A stretch of DNA of 64,000 bases, from positions 8,445,001-8,509,000 of the forward strand of contig NZ_CP095481.1 in the NCBI RefSeq assembly GCF_023023025.1, written 5' to 3'. Under the pieces are notes generated by a model. It did not search any database. It was not told where the DNA came from and worked only from the letters and a program-made list of their open reading frames with translations. This DNA is from Amycolatopsis sp. WQ 127309. Its GTDB lineage: Bacteria; Actinomycetota; Actinomycetes; Mycobacteriales; Pseudonocardiaceae. The translations under genes were made by a program, and so were the position numbers. Every line of letters starts with the position of its first letter. Positions within the stretch are counted from its first letter, which is position 1. Below, one piece after another: positions 1 to 8,924 of this stretch.

Positions 1-3000
1 TCATGCCGCCCGCGACGGCCTGGGCGGTCTCGGTGGCGTCGAGCAGGTCGAGGTCGCCGATCCGGACGTCCGGCGTCGCGGCGACGGCGGCCAGGACGCG
101 CAGCAGCCGGGTGGCCAGGGTGGCGGCGGTGGCGCGGTCGAACAGGTCGCTCGCGTATTCGAGGAGGCCGGTCAGCTCGCCGTCGCGTTCCTCGAAGATC
201 GCGGCCAGGTCGAACTTCGCGTAACCGATGTCGACGCGCTCGCCGGTCGCCCGCACGCCGGGCAGGTCCAGTTCGGCGGCGAGGTTGTTCTGCAGCACCA
301 GCAGGACCTGGAACAGCGGGTGACGGCCGAGCGAGCGGGTCGGGTTCAGCTCTTCGACAACGCGCTCGAAGGGCACTTCGGCGTGTTCGAACGCGGCCAG
401 GCAGGTCTCGCGGGCGCGGCCGAGCAGCTCGCGGAACGTCGGGTCGCCGCCGGTCTCGGTGCGCAGCACGACGGTGTTGACGAAGAACCCGACGAGGTCG
501 TCGAGGGCGGCGTCCCCACGGCCCGCGACCGGCGAGCCGACGGGGACGTCGTCGCCGGCGCCGAGGCGGGTCAGCAGGGCGGCGAAGGCGGCCTGCAGCA
601 CCATGAACAGCGTCGCGCCGGACGCGGCGGCCAGCTCGGTGAGCTTGGCGCGCACCTCGGCGGGGACGTCCATCGGGACGACGCCGCCGCGGTGGCTCGC
701 CACCGGCGGGCGGGGCCGGTCGGCGGGCAGCGGCAGTTCCTCGGGCAGGCCGGTGAGGGCGTCGCGCCAGTACGCGAGGTCGCTGTCGACGGGCAGTTCC
801 TGTTGCCACAGCGTGTAGTCCGCGTACTGGACGGGCAGCGGCGCCCACGTCGGGGCTTCGCGACGGGCGCGGGCGGTGTAGGCCTCGCCGACCTGACGCA
901 GCAGCGGCGCCATCGACCAGCCGTCGCAGGCGATGTGGTGCACGACCAGCAGCAGCACCGACGTCTTCCCCGGGAGGGTGAACAGCGCGGCGCGGATCGG
1001 GAGTTCCCTGGCGAGGTCGAAGCTTTCTTCGGCGGCGGTGCGCAGGTCGGCGGCGAGAGTGTCCTCTGTCGACTCCGCGAACGTCCACGGCACGTCCCCG
1101 GCGGGCAGGATCTGCTGCACGGGCTCGTCACCGTGGCTGACGAACACCGTGCGAAGGGCGTCGTGGCGGGCGACGACGTCGGCGACGGCGAGGCGCAGCA
1201 CGTCGGCGTCGACCGCGCCGTCGAGGCGGACGGCCTGCGGGACGTGGTAGCCGGCGTTCCAGGTGTCGGCCTGGTCGAGGAACCACAACCGGCGCTGGGC
1301 CGACGACAGCGGCATCGGCTCGGGCCGGTGTCGCGCGGTCAGCGGCAGGCGGGCCGGCGCGGCGTTTTCGAGGAGTCCGGCCAGCTCGGCGGGGGTCGGC
1401 GCACGGAAGACGTCACCGATCGCGGCCTCGACGCCGAGCGTCGCGCGGATCCGGGAGACGAGCTTCGCGGCGAGCAGCGAGTGGCCGCCGAGGGCGAGGA
1501 AGCCGTCGTCGATGCCGACGCCGTCGACGCCGAGGACTTCGGAGAACAGGGTGCACAGCGCGGCTTCCCGCGGGGTGCGCGGGGCGCGACCGGCCGCGGT
1601 CCACTCGGGCGCGGGCAGCGCTTTGCGGTCGAGCTTGCCGCTGGGGGTCAGCGGCAGTTCGGCCAGCACGACGAACGCGGCGGGCACCATGTAGTCGGGC
1701 AGGTCCGCGGCCAGGGCCGTCCGCAGCGCCTCGACGTCCGGGGTGACGCCGTCGGGGACGACGTACCCGACGAGGCGCTGGTCGCCTTCGCGGTCTTCGC
1801 GGGCCAGGACGCAGGAGCCGCCGACGCCGGGCTGGCGGTCGAGCACGGTCTCGATCTCGCCCAGCTCGACGCGCAGGCCGCGGATCTTGACCTGGTGGTC
1901 GGTGCGGCCGAGGTAGAGCAGGGCGCCGTCGTCGGTCCAGCGGGCGAGGTCGCCGGTGCGGTACATCCGCTCCCCCGGCACGAACGGGTTCGCGATGAAG
2001 CGTTCGGCGGTCAGGCCGGGCCGGCGGTGGTAACCGCGGGCGAGCTGGATCCCCGCGAGGTACAGCTCCCCCGCGTCACCGGGCGCTACGGGCCGCAGCT
2101 GCGCGTCCAAGATATAAGTCCGCGTGTTCCACACGGGACGGCCGATCGGGACCGGGCCGCCGTCGGCGCGGCACGCCCAGGACGTGACGTCGACCGAGGC
2201 TTCGGTGGGGCCGTAGAGGTTGTGGAGTTCGACGCCGGGGAGGGTGTCGAAGAACCGGGCCTGCAGTTCGGCGGGCAGGGCTTCGCCGCTGCAGAGCACG
2301 CGGCGCAGACCGGTGCACGTTGCGGCGGCCGGGTCGAGCAGGAACGCCTGCAGCATCGACGGGACGAAGTGCAGGGTCGTGATGCGTTCGGCGCGGATCA
2401 GCTGGGCCAGGTAGGCGGGGTCGCGGTGGCCGCCGGGGCGCGCGACGACGAGCGTGGCGCCGGTCAGCAGCGGCCAGAAGAACTCCCACACGGAGACGTC
2501 GAAGCTGGACGGCGTCTTCTGCAGGACACGGTCTTCGGCGGTGAGGCCGTACTCGGCCTGCGTCCAGGCGAGCCGGTTGACGATTCCCTCGTGCGGCACC
2601 AGCACGCCCTTGGGGCGCCCGGTCGAGCCGGAGGTGTAGATGGCGTAGGCGAGATCCTGCGTGGACGTCGTGGTTTCCGGCTCGGTGGCCGGGAACGCGG
2701 CGAGGTCGGCGTCGTCGAGGAAGCTCTGGGTCAGGACGACGGGGGCGGCGCTGTCGGCGACCATGAAGGCCAGCCGGTCGGCCGGGTAGTCGGGGTCGAG
2801 CGGGACGTAGGCGCCGCCGGCCTTGAGCACCCCGAGCAGGGCGATGACCAGGTTGAAGGAGCGGTCGACGCAGACGCCGGTGAGGACGCCGGGGCCGACG
2901 CCGCGGCCGATCAGGAGGTGGGCGAGGCGGTTGGCCCGCTCGTGGAGGGCGCGGTAGGTGAGGGTTTCTCCTTCGAAGACCAGCGCCGTCGCGTCCGGGG

Positions 3001-3109
3001 TGCGGGCCGCCTGCTCGGTGAGCAGCCGGGTGAGCGTGCGGCCCGCCTCCGGGACGTCGGTGGTGGTGTCGTTCCAGGCCGCCAGCAGCTGCCGGGTGTC
3101 GTGCTTCAC
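1..3109 (-). CDS. Non-ribosomal peptide synthetase, A-T-C order, serine-activating (3' end outside window)
   Basis: About 1036 residues are visible before the window ends. The protein opens directly with an adenylation domain (core YTSGSTGRPKG; FDVSVWEFF; YGPTE; TPSGKLDRK). It continues with a carrier domain (LGGHSLL, phosphopantetheine serine near residue 544) and a condensation domain (SSAQRRLWFLDQ, then HHIACDGWS near residue 723). Specificity residues read from the sequence are D-V-W-H-L-S-L-V-D-K, which matches the known L-serine codes. A first module without its own C domain suggests chain initiation with serine. The start chosen is GTG at 3109, with GGAG just upstream. It follows the MbtH gene by 40 bases and probably shares its transcript. 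The final product cannot be inferred from this fragment. Confidence 0.9.
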   Translation of the reverse strand, partial: MKHDTRQLLAAWNDTTTDVPEAGRTLTRLLTEQAARTPDATALVFEGETLTYRALHERANRLAHLLIGRGVGPGVLTGVCVDRSFNLVIALLGVLKAGGAYVPLDPDYPADRLAFMVADSAAPVVLTQSFLDDADLAAFPATEPETTTSTQDLAYAIYTSGSTGRPKGVLVPHEGIVNRLAWTQAEYGLTAEDRVLQKTPSSFDVSVWEFFWPLLTGATLVVARPGGHRDPAYLAQLIRAERITTLHFVPSMLQAFLLDPAAATCTGLRRVLCSGEALPAELQARFFDTLPGVELHNLYGPTEASVDVTSWACRADGGPVPIGRPVWNTRTYILDAQLRPVAPGDAGELYLAGIQLARGYHRRPGLTAERFIANPFVPGERMYRTGDLARWTDDGALLYLGRTDHQVKIRGLRVELGEIETVLDRQPGVGGSCVLAREDREGDQRLVGYVVPDGVTPDVEALRTALAADLPDYMVPAAFVVLAELPLTPSGKLDRKALPAPEWTAAGRAPRTPREAALCTLFSEVLGVDGVGIDDGFLALGGHSLLAAKLVSRIRATLGVEAAIGDVFRAPTPAELAGLLENAAPARLPLTARHRPEPMPLSSAQRRLWFLDQADTWNAGYHVPQAVRLDGAVDADVLRLAVADVVARHDALRTVFVSHGDEPVQQILPAGDVPWTFAESTEDTLAADLRTAAEESFDLARELPIRAALFTLPGKTSVLLLVVHHIACDGWSMAPLLRQVGEAYTARARREAPTWAPLPVQYADYTLWQQELPVDSDLAYWRDALTGLPEELPLPADRPRPPVASHRGGVVPMDVPAEVRAKLTELAAASGATLFMVLQAAFAALLTRLGAGDDVPVGSPVAGRGDAALDDLVGFFVNTVVLRTETGGDPTFRELLGRARETCLAAFEHAEVPFERVVEELNPTRSLGRHPLFQVLLVLQNNLAAELDLPGVRATGERVDIGYAKFDLAAIFEERDGELTGLLEYASDLFDRATAATLATRLLRVLAAVAATPDVRIGDLDLLDATETAQAVAGGM

Positions 3110-3149
3110 GTAGATCAGCTCCAGTTCGAATCTGCCGGCGGGGAGGGGG

Positions 3150-3356
3150 TCAGCGCATCGAGGCGACGAGGCTCGCCGGGCGCAGGTCGGTCCAGTGCGT
3201 CTCGACGTACTCGAGGCAGGCGGCGCGGGTGTCTTCGCCGTGCACGGTCCGCCAGCCGGCCGGGACGTCCACAGTGGACGGCCACAGCGAGTGCTGGTTC
3301 TCGGCGTTGACCAGGACCAGGAAGGTGCCGTTCTCGTCTTCGAAGGGGTTGCTCAT
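3150..3356 (-). CDS. mbtH: MbtH family protein
   Basis: This 68-residue protein has the MbtH pattern: an N-terminal [19 protein letters not shown], then a central HSLWP and WRTVHGE, and a C-terminal [11 protein letters not shown]. MbtH proteins bind and stabilise adenylation domains of NRPSs and are often needed for their activity. Its ATG overlaps the stop of the upstream exporter gene (ATGA), and the NRPS begins 40 bases after it, so translational coupling and a direct partnership with that NRPS are likely. Length and motifs are typical. Confidence 0.96.
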   Translation of the reverse strand: MSNPFEDENGTFLVLVNAENQHSLWPSTVDVPAGWRTVHGEDTRAACLEYVETHWTDLRPASLVASMR

Positions 3357-4741
3357 GACTTCTTCTCCTCTGTGAGTGCGGCCCGGCCGAGTGCCGGGGT
3401 GGCGACGAGCAGGGCGAACGCGACGAGCGCGACCGCGGCGTGGGCGAACATGGTGAGCGGGACGCCGAGCGTCTCGACCAGCAGGCCGATCAGGAGGTTG
3501 CCGATCGGGGTGGCGGCCAGGGTGAACAGCGCGAGGATCGACATGACCCGGCCGCGCATCTCGGGCGCGGACCACCGCTGGGCCAGCGACACCAGGACCA
3601 GCGCGGTGAGCCCGGCGACCAGGCCGAGCGCGAAGAACGCGGCGATGCTGACGGCCAGGGAGCCGGTGGCGAGCAGGGCCAGGCAGCCGACCTGGGCGCC
3701 GAGCCCGCACGTCGCCAGCAGCCCGGCGCGTTCGCGGGGCGGCCACTTGACGGAGACGATGAAGGCCAGTGACGCGCCGAGCGTCATCGCGGTGAGCAGC
3801 CAGCCGGCGCCCTTCTTGCCGCCGAGCAGGACGAGCCCGAGGTTGATCGGCCCGGCACCGCTGAGTTCGAGCAGCCCGGTGACGATCATGGCGGTGCGCA
3901 GCGCGGGCCGGACGGCGACGTACCGGCAGCCTTCACCGACGTCCTTGAGGAGCTGCTTGACCCGGACGCGTTCGCGGGGCTGCGCCGGGGCGAGAGTCTT
4001 GGTGTTGCCGGCGGCGACGGCGGAGACGAGGAAGCTGACCCCGTTGACGACGGCGACGGTGACGAGCCCACCGAGCCCGGCCAGCCACGACCCGAGCGCC
4101 CCGCCGGCAGCTTGCCCCCCGCGGACGGCGGCGAGGTAGACGGCGTTGCCCCGCACGAGGTGCTCGGGCGGCAGCAGGTTGGGCCGCAGCGCGTCGGACG
4201 CCGGGATGAAGAAGGCACTCGCGACGGCCATGACGACGATCAGCCCGGTCAGCAGCGGCAGCGAAGGCCCGGCGAACAGCACACAGACGGCCCCGGTGAC
4301 CATGGCGGCGGCCCGGATCAGATCGGTGGCGACGAGCACCCGCCGAGGCCCGGTCCGATCCGCGACGGCGCCCCCGACGAGCAGGGTGAGCACCTTGGGC
4401 AGCGACCCGAGCGCGAGCACAAGCCCCGCGACCGCAGGCCCGGCGGCCCCGACGAGGGTGACGGAGAGAGCGATCAACCAGACGGCGTCCCCGAAGGAGG
4501 ACAACCCCATGGCGAGCACCAGCCCGAGGAAAGGAGCAGGCAGCGCGGACCGCGAACCGGACGCGGCGGCACCACTCAGCTCAGCCGCAGCCGTCGGCTC
4601 GGTCTGCGCAACACCCAGCTCGGCCGCACTGCGCGAAACGCCCGCACCGCCACCGGGTTCGGCCGCGGCGCGCGGCACACTCACCGCAGCACCCAGCTCG
4701 GCCGCGGCGAGGTCCGGCGGGCTCACAGGTTCGGCGGTCAT
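3353..4741 (-). CDS. MFS exporter of the cluster (EntS/MFS_3-like)
   Basis: A 462-residue membrane protein with about twelve hydrophobic segments in the arrangement of the major facilitator superfamily. A loop near residue 130 carries [14 protein letters not shown], the usual motif A position (GxxxDrxGrr). The first 65 or so residues are an Ala/Glu/Pro-rich hydrophilic extension unusual for the family. The ATG at 4741 was preferred because everything upstream is low-complexity reverse-strand reading. Position between the FMN enzyme and MbtH, with a 4-base overlap into mbtH, suggests it exports the NRPS product; it could also serve the neighbouring peptide genes. EntS-like siderophore exporters belong to the same broad group, but the substrate is unknown. 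Confidence 0.85.
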   Translation of the reverse strand: MTAEPVSPPDLAAAELGAAVSVPRAAAEPGGGAGVSRSAAELGVAQTEPTAAAELSGAAASGSRSALPAPFLGLVLAMGLSSFGDAVWLIALSVTLVGAAGPAVAGLVLALGSLPKVLTLLVGGAVADRTGPRRVLVATDLIRAAAMVTGAVCVLFAGPSLPLLTGLIVVMAVASAFFIPASDALRPNLLPPEHLVRGNAVYLAAVRGGQAAGGALGSWLAGLGGLVTVAVVNGVSFLVSAVAAGNTKTLAPAQPRERVRVKQLLKDVGEGCRYVAVRPALRTAMIVTGLLELSGAGPINLGLVLLGGKKGAGWLLTAMTLGASLAFIVSVKWPPRERAGLLATCGLGAQVGCLALLATGSLAVSIAAFFALGLVAGLTALVLVSLAQRWSAPEMRGRVMSILALFTLAATPIGNLLIGLLVETLGVPLTMFAHAAVALVAFALLVATPALGRAALTEEKKS

Positions 4742-4877
4742 GCCACACCCCCGGCGGAGTCCGAGGTGGACAACGCGGCCGAGAAGAAACCGAACCCGCC
4801 CGGCGCGCAGGCCTGCCCCGCCGCCCCCTGCCTGGATGCGCCGGCCCGCGGTCGTGGCAGACCCGCAAACCGGGCGC
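4742..4877. other. 136-base gap between the FMN enzyme and MFS genes
   Basis: This is the only sizeable break in the leftward biosynthetic operon. It is C/G-rich and no clear terminator hairpin or coding frame was seen. It may hold an internal promoter for the MFS-mbtH-NRPS part. Confidence 0.4.
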
Positions 4878-6131
4878 TCACGACAGCACCTGCTCACGGA
4901 CCTGGCCCGCACTTCCCGGGATCCAGACGTCCTCGGAGGTCAGCGCGTCCGCGCGGTACTGGCCCAGCGCACTCACCAAGAGCCGCAGTTCCAGCGCCAA
5001 AGCCTCGACGAACCGGACCAGGCCCTCGCGCGGGTCGGTGTCCACCGCCAGCAGTGCCGCGCGGCCGAGACCCGCCGCGCGGGCGCCCAGGGCCAGGACC
5101 TTCGCCACCCGGGTGCCTTCCCACATCCGGCCGGATGTCAGCAAGCAACCGGCCGGCGCGCCGATCCGGGCCAGGCACTCCGCCAGGGGAAGTCCGACGC
5201 CGAGGAACGCCGTCGGCGCCCAGCCCGTGCCACCCTCCGCGCCGTCGACCGTGACCGCGTCGGCGCCGGCCGCCCAGGCGACCGTGGCCGCCGAGGCGAC
5301 GTCGCGGCCCGGGAGCAGCTTCACCCACACGCCGGCGCGCGGGAAGTTGTTGCGCATCAAGCGGATCTGCTGACGCAGGATCTCCGGGGTGAACGTCCCG
5401 GGGCTGCTGCTGCGCAGCACACCGTCGCCCAGTGTGAGGTCCACTGTGTACTGCTCGGCGAGCCGGTCCGCCGCCGCCGGGTCGACCAGGGTCATCCCGC
5501 CGAGGCCGGGCTTCGCGCCCTGGCCCACCTTCAGCTCGAACGCCAGCCGCCCCGAGTCCAGCAGCGGTGCCGCCGACGGGTCCGAATACACGAGGTTCCA
5601 GACTTCGGCGTCGGCGTCTTCGGTGCTCTGCTGCACGACGACGCCGCCGAGGCCGTCCGGGACCGCGTCGCCGTAGGCCCGGAGGCGCTCCAGCAGCGTG
5701 CCCGCCGCGGCGCCGCCCGTGCGGCCGTGGCCGTGGACCGGGACGACGTTCTCGCCGACCACCATCGGGATGCCGAGCCGCGCGGCCTGGGCACTCGCGG
5801 CCGCGCCGAGCCCGGCGCCCGCCACCTGCGTCGATCCGAACGCCGAGAGGTACAGCGGCAGTGCCGAGGCGAACCCGCCGATGACGGTGTCCAGCTCGAC
5901 GTCGCCGTAGAGCGGCTCGCGGCCCAGCTCGATCAGCTTCTCCAGCCGCCGCGGCATGAACACCGGCGGTACCAGCCGAGCCGACTCCAAGGAATCACCC
6001 GAAACACCCGCGGAGAAGCCGAACAACGTCGTGCCGTACTCGGCCGCGGGCGGGAACACCGCCTCGGCACCCAGCCGGGCGCGCGCCCGGACGTCGTCCT
6101 CGGGGAAGCCCCCGGCGTGCAGCGCGGTCAC
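4878..6131 (-). CDS. FMN-binding glutamate-synthase-like oxidoreductase lacking Fe-S cysteines
   Basis: This 417-residue protein matches the FMN/synthase domain of glutamate synthase (GltB central domain). It has ELKVGQGAKPGLGG, where the family has KLAQGAKPGeGG, and DGAEGGTGWAP, where the family has the GGTGaSP FMN/phosphate segment. The C-terminal region, where canonical enzymes carry the three cysteines of a 3Fe-4S cluster, instead reads AALLAVDTDPREGLVRF, so the cluster is absent. No glutaminase domain is attached. The GTG start overlaps the stop of the AsnRS-like gene (GTGA). In this operon it may act on glutamate or 3-methylaspartate chemistry; the actual reaction is unknown. Confidence 0.8.
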   Translation of the reverse strand: MTALHAGGFPEDDVRARARLGAEAVFPPAAEYGTTLFGFSAGVSGDSLESARLVPPVFMPRRLEKLIELGREPLYGDVELDTVIGGFASALPLYLSAFGSTQVAGAGLGAAASAQAARLGIPMVVGENVVPVHGHGRTGGAAAGTLLERLRAYGDAVPDGLGGVVVQQSTEDADAEVWNLVYSDPSAAPLLDSGRLAFELKVGQGAKPGLGGMTLVDPAAADRLAEQYTVDLTLGDGVLRSSSPGTFTPEILRQQIRLMRNNFPRAGVWVKLLPGRDVASAATVAWAAGADAVTVDGAEGGTGWAPTAFLGVGLPLAECLARIGAPAGCLLTSGRMWEGTRVAKVLALGARAAGLGRAALLAVDTDPREGLVRFVEALALELRLLVSALGQYRADALTSEDVWIPGSAGQVREQVLS

Positions 6132-7120
6132 GGGGACACCACGCCCGGCAGCTTCGGGAACGCCGTGGCCTGCCACACCGCGTCGAGGCCGGCGACGTAG
6201 CGGGTGAACCGCTGCAGCCCGAGGCCGAACCCGGCACTGCCCGGGATGCCCTCGCGGACGAGGTCGAGGTACCAGGCGTACTTGGCCGGGTTCTCCCCCG
6301 TCTCGCGCATCCGCGTGACGATCCGGCCGTACTCGTGCTCGCGCTCGCTGCCGCTGCACAGCTCGCCGTAGCCCTCCGGCGCGATCAGGTCGAAGTTGCG
6401 CAGGATCCCCGGCTGCGACGTGGATTCGCGGTCGTAGAACCCGCGCGAGCCCTTGGGGTAGTCGACGAGGAAGAACGGCCGGGCGTGCTTCTCCGACAGG
6501 ATCGCCTCGCCCGCCCAGTCGATCTCGGCGTCCGCGCTCTGCGGGTGCCCGAGCTCGCGCAGGGTCTCGACGGCGGTCGTGTGCGACAGCCGGCCGAACG
6601 CGCCGCCGAGCAGGTCGGCGAACGCGCCCGAGTCGCGGCCGAGGGCTTCCAGCACGTCGCCGGCGTCGTCGACGACCCGGCGCACCACGTGGGCGACGAG
6701 GTCCTGCAGCAGGTCGAGGACGTCGTCGCGGGACGCGCCGGAGACCTCGACGTCGAGCTGGTGGAATTCGGCGAGGTGGCGGCTGGTGCTGGCCGTCTCC
6801 AGCGGTTCGAGCCGGACGTTCGGGGCGACGTAGAAGATCTTGTCGAAGCCCAGCAGCGAGGCCTGCTTGTAGAGGATCGCGCTGGTCATCAGCTTGTAGC
6901 GGTGGCCGTAGTAGTCGATGTCCACCTGCTTCGCGCCGCGGCCGCCCGGGTCGGTGACCGGCCCGATGACCGGGGGCAGCAGCTCGACGAAGCCGCGGCC
7001 GCCGAGGAACGCGCGGGCCTCGGTGAGCATCCGGTGCTGCAGCCGCAGCACGTGCTTGGTCGTGTCCGAGGTCAGGTGCGTCCGCGGGTCCGGCGGCACG
7101 GCGGAATCGGTGTACTCCAT
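6128..7120 (-). CDS. AsnRS-like class II synthetase without anticodon-binding domain
   Basis: A 330-residue protein with only the catalytic core of asparaginyl/aspartyl-tRNA synthetases. Motif 2 appears in FYVAPNVRLE and TSRHLAEFHQLDVE, and motif 3 in GFGLGLQRF near the C terminus. It begins at the catalytic domain; the N-terminal OB-fold that reads the anticodon is missing. Archaeal relatives of this shape (AS-AR) make free asparagine from aspartate and ammonia with ATP. Beside glutamate mutase genes, amidation or activation of 3-methylaspartate is a reasonable inference, not shown. It starts 35 bases after the large mutase subunit ends and overlaps the next gene by 3 bases. Confidence 0.82.
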   Translation of the reverse strand: MEYTDSAVPPDPRTHLTSDTTKHVLRLQHRMLTEARAFLGGRGFVELLPPVIGPVTDPGGRGAKQVDIDYYGHRYKLMTSAILYKQASLLGFDKIFYVAPNVRLEPLETASTSRHLAEFHQLDVEVSGASRDDVLDLLQDLVAHVVRRVVDDAGDVLEALGRDSGAFADLLGGAFGRLSHTTAVETLRELGHPQSADAEIDWAGEAILSEKHARPFFLVDYPKGSRGFYDRESTSQPGILRNFDLIAPEGYGELCSGSEREHEYGRIVTRMRETGENPAKYAWYLDLVREGIPGSAGFGLGLQRFTRYVAGLDAVWQATAFPKLPGVVSP

Positions 7121-7155
7121 GGCGATTTCACTCCCAGCTGGTCGGCAGAGGTGGG

Positions 7156-8442
7156 TCAGGCGCGGGCGGGTTCGGTGCTCGGGCCCGGCAGGACGGGATC
7201 GAGCCGCCGCCGGTGGTAGGACAGATCGGCGAGCATCCGGGTCGCGCTGACCCGGTCGCGGCTGCGGCGGCCGCCGAGCGCGGCGGGCAGCGGCATCCGC
7301 CCGGTGTGCCACCACTGCAGGCGGCCTTCGTCGTCGAGCACGCACCGGGTTTCGTTGCCGTTGTCGGGGTGCAGGCAGTACGGGACGTCGAGCAGGCCGC
7401 GTTCGAACGCCGCCGGCAGCGCCTCGGCGATCGTCGGGGCCAGCGAGCGCACCTCGTCGACGAGCAGGCGGGCCTGCAGGTAGACCTCGGTGTCCCCGGA
7501 CGGCGGCCGGCCGGGCGCGGGCTGGTCGAGAGCGGTGGCGTGGGCCAGCCGCAGCGCGTCGACGTTCTCCTCGACGGTCGGGATCCGGTGGGCTTCGGCG
7601 GTGGTCTTGACGATCAGCCGCTCGGTGCCGGTGCGCACGGCCAGCCGCACGCTCTCGGCCAGCAGCTCCCGCGCCCCGGCCGGGGTTTCCGGGAACAGGC
7701 CCATGTAGGTGTAGAGGACGATATGGAAGTCCACGCCTGCCAGTTCTTCGGCGCACAGCCGCCGCATCGCCCACAGCGCTTCGGCGTCCTGGTCGGGGCT
7801 GGTCTGCTGGGCGTAGCTGGCGGACACGCTGCGGACGCCGTGTTCGGCGAAGAACAGGCACTCCAGCACCGAGAGCGCCACGAGCAGCCCGGGCGGGCAC
7901 AGCTGCCCGAGCATGCAGCCGCCGAAGCTCTCCAGGTGGCAGAGCACGCCGCGGTCGGCCTGGGCCGCGAGCAGCGTCGCCGACCGGGACCAGGACGCCG
8001 TCGCGGTGCGCAGCGGCACGCTGCTGTAGGGCAGGCAGTAGGACACCGGGCCGCCTTCGGAGGCGTCCAGGCCGGCTTCGAGCATCGCGGCGAAGATGTC
8101 CTCCGGCTGCGGCGAACCGTGGCGCACCTGGACCGGGAACCGCGGGCCGAAGAGCCCGTCGAGCAGCTCGGCGGTGACGCCGGTGCCGAGCGCGACGAGC
8201 GGGTAGCCGTTGAGCTGGACGCCGGATTCGAGCGACATGGCGGCGAGGTCGTGCTGCCCGGTGCGGGTGTAGCTGTCGAGCGTCACGGTGCCGACGGCCG
8301 GCACCCCGGCCCCGGCGACCGCGTGCAGCCCGCGGCGCATCATGGCCGGGTCCGAGAACCCCATCCGCGGCTGGACGAGCAGCGTCCGGCTGCGGCGGTG
8401 CTCGGCCACGAAGCTGCTGAACACCGACCGGGCAGCGCTCAC
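7156..8442 (-). CDS. glmE: Glutamate mutase large (epsilon) subunit, methylaspartate mutase
   Basis: This 428-residue protein belongs to the GlmE/MutE family, the catalytic TIM-barrel subunit that binds glutamate and, with the B12-carrying small subunit, interconverts L-glutamate and (2S,3S)-3-methylaspartate. Recognisable stretches include LVQPRMGFSD near the N terminus, the Cys/Gly-rich HLESFGGCMLGQLCPPGLLVAL segment near the middle (seen here in two parts), and DVPYCLHPDNGNETRC near the C terminus. The GTG start overlaps the stop of the small-subunit gene (GTGA), as expected for partners made together. In secondary metabolism such enzymes supply 3-methylaspartate for lipopeptides, macrolactams and related products. 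Confidence 0.9.
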   Translation of the reverse strand: MSAARSVFSSFVAEHRRSRTLLVQPRMGFSDPAMMRRGLHAVAGAGVPAVGTVTLDSYTRTGQHDLAAMSLESGVQLNGYPLVALGTGVTAELLDGLFGPRFPVQVRHGSPQPEDIFAAMLEAGLDASEGGPVSYCLPYSSVPLRTATASWSRSATLLAAQADRGVLCHLESFGGCMLGQLCPPGLLVALSVLECLFFAEHGVRSVSASYAQQTSPDQDAEALWAMRRLCAEELAGVDFHIVLYTYMGLFPETPAGARELLAESVRLAVRTGTERLIVKTTAEAHRIPTVEENVDALRLAHATALDQPAPGRPPSGDTEVYLQARLLVDEVRSLAPTIAEALPAAFERGLLDVPYCLHPDNGNETRCVLDDEGRLQWWHTGRMPLPAALGGRRSRDRVSATRMLADLSYHRRRLDPVLPGPSTEPARA

Positions 8443-8924
8443 CGCAACGTCCGGACGTTCGCGGCGACGAACTCGCGGAAGGACTCGATCGCCTGGCCGG
8501 AGTCGCCGGCGCCGACGTGGAAGACCGCGTCGTAGCCCAGGGCCAGCAGTTCGGCCCGCAGCTCGCTGTTGGCGTCGCCGCGGACGCCGAGCTTGCCGCC
8601 GATGACGGCGGGCAGCCCGGTCAGCTCGGGGTCGGCGCGCAGGGCGGAGATCACCCGGGCGCCGTCGACGTGGCCGTGGCCGTTGATGGTGCTGATCACC
8701 AGGCAGTCCGGCCGCTCGTCGCGGCAGGCGGCCAGCAGCCGCTCGACCGGGACGCAGGCGCCGAGGTTGAGCACCTCGTGCCCCATCTCCTCCATGATCA
8801 GCTGGAGGGCGACGAGGTTCCACATGTGCGAGTCGGACTGGACGCTGGAGAGGACGAACTTGAGCGGTCGCCGCCCGGCCACGCCGGGCCGGTCGGGGTG
8901 CTGCTCGATCTGGAAGGTGGTCAT
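8439..8924 (-). CDS. glmS: Glutamate mutase small (sigma) subunit, cobalamin-binding
   Basis: A 161-residue B12-binding protein (mutase sigma subunit, not the glmS of amino-sugar synthesis). It has a Rossmann-like B12 domain: SVQSDSHMWN holds the Asp-x-His pair whose histidine replaces dimethylbenzimidazole as the cobalt ligand, CLVISTINGHGH supplies the Ser/Thr segment, and PAVIGGKLGV the GG loop. The usual DxHxxG reads DSHMWN, so Gly is replaced by Asn. The ATG at 8924 was chosen because the B12 domain begins just after it. It is the first gene of the leftward operon and is coupled to the large subunit by a 4-base overlap. Confidence 0.9.
   Translation of the reverse strand: MTTFQIEQHPDRPGVAGRRPLKFVLSSVQSDSHMWNLVALQLIMEEMGHEVLNLGACVPVERLLAACRDERPDCLVISTINGHGHVDGARVISALRADPELTGLPAVIGGKLGVRGDANSELRAELLALGYDAVFHVGAGDSGQAIESFREFVAANVRTLR

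Noticed and set aside
320..3310. A 996-residue open frame on the plus strand opposite the NRPS
   Set aside because: It is low-complexity Gly/Arg/Val-rich reading with no domain, and lies antisense to a gene with clear NRPS motifs. High GC content creates such frames.
4742..4877. A possible small gene between the FMN enzyme and the MFS exporter
   Set aside because: No frame with a plausible start, ribosome site and composition.
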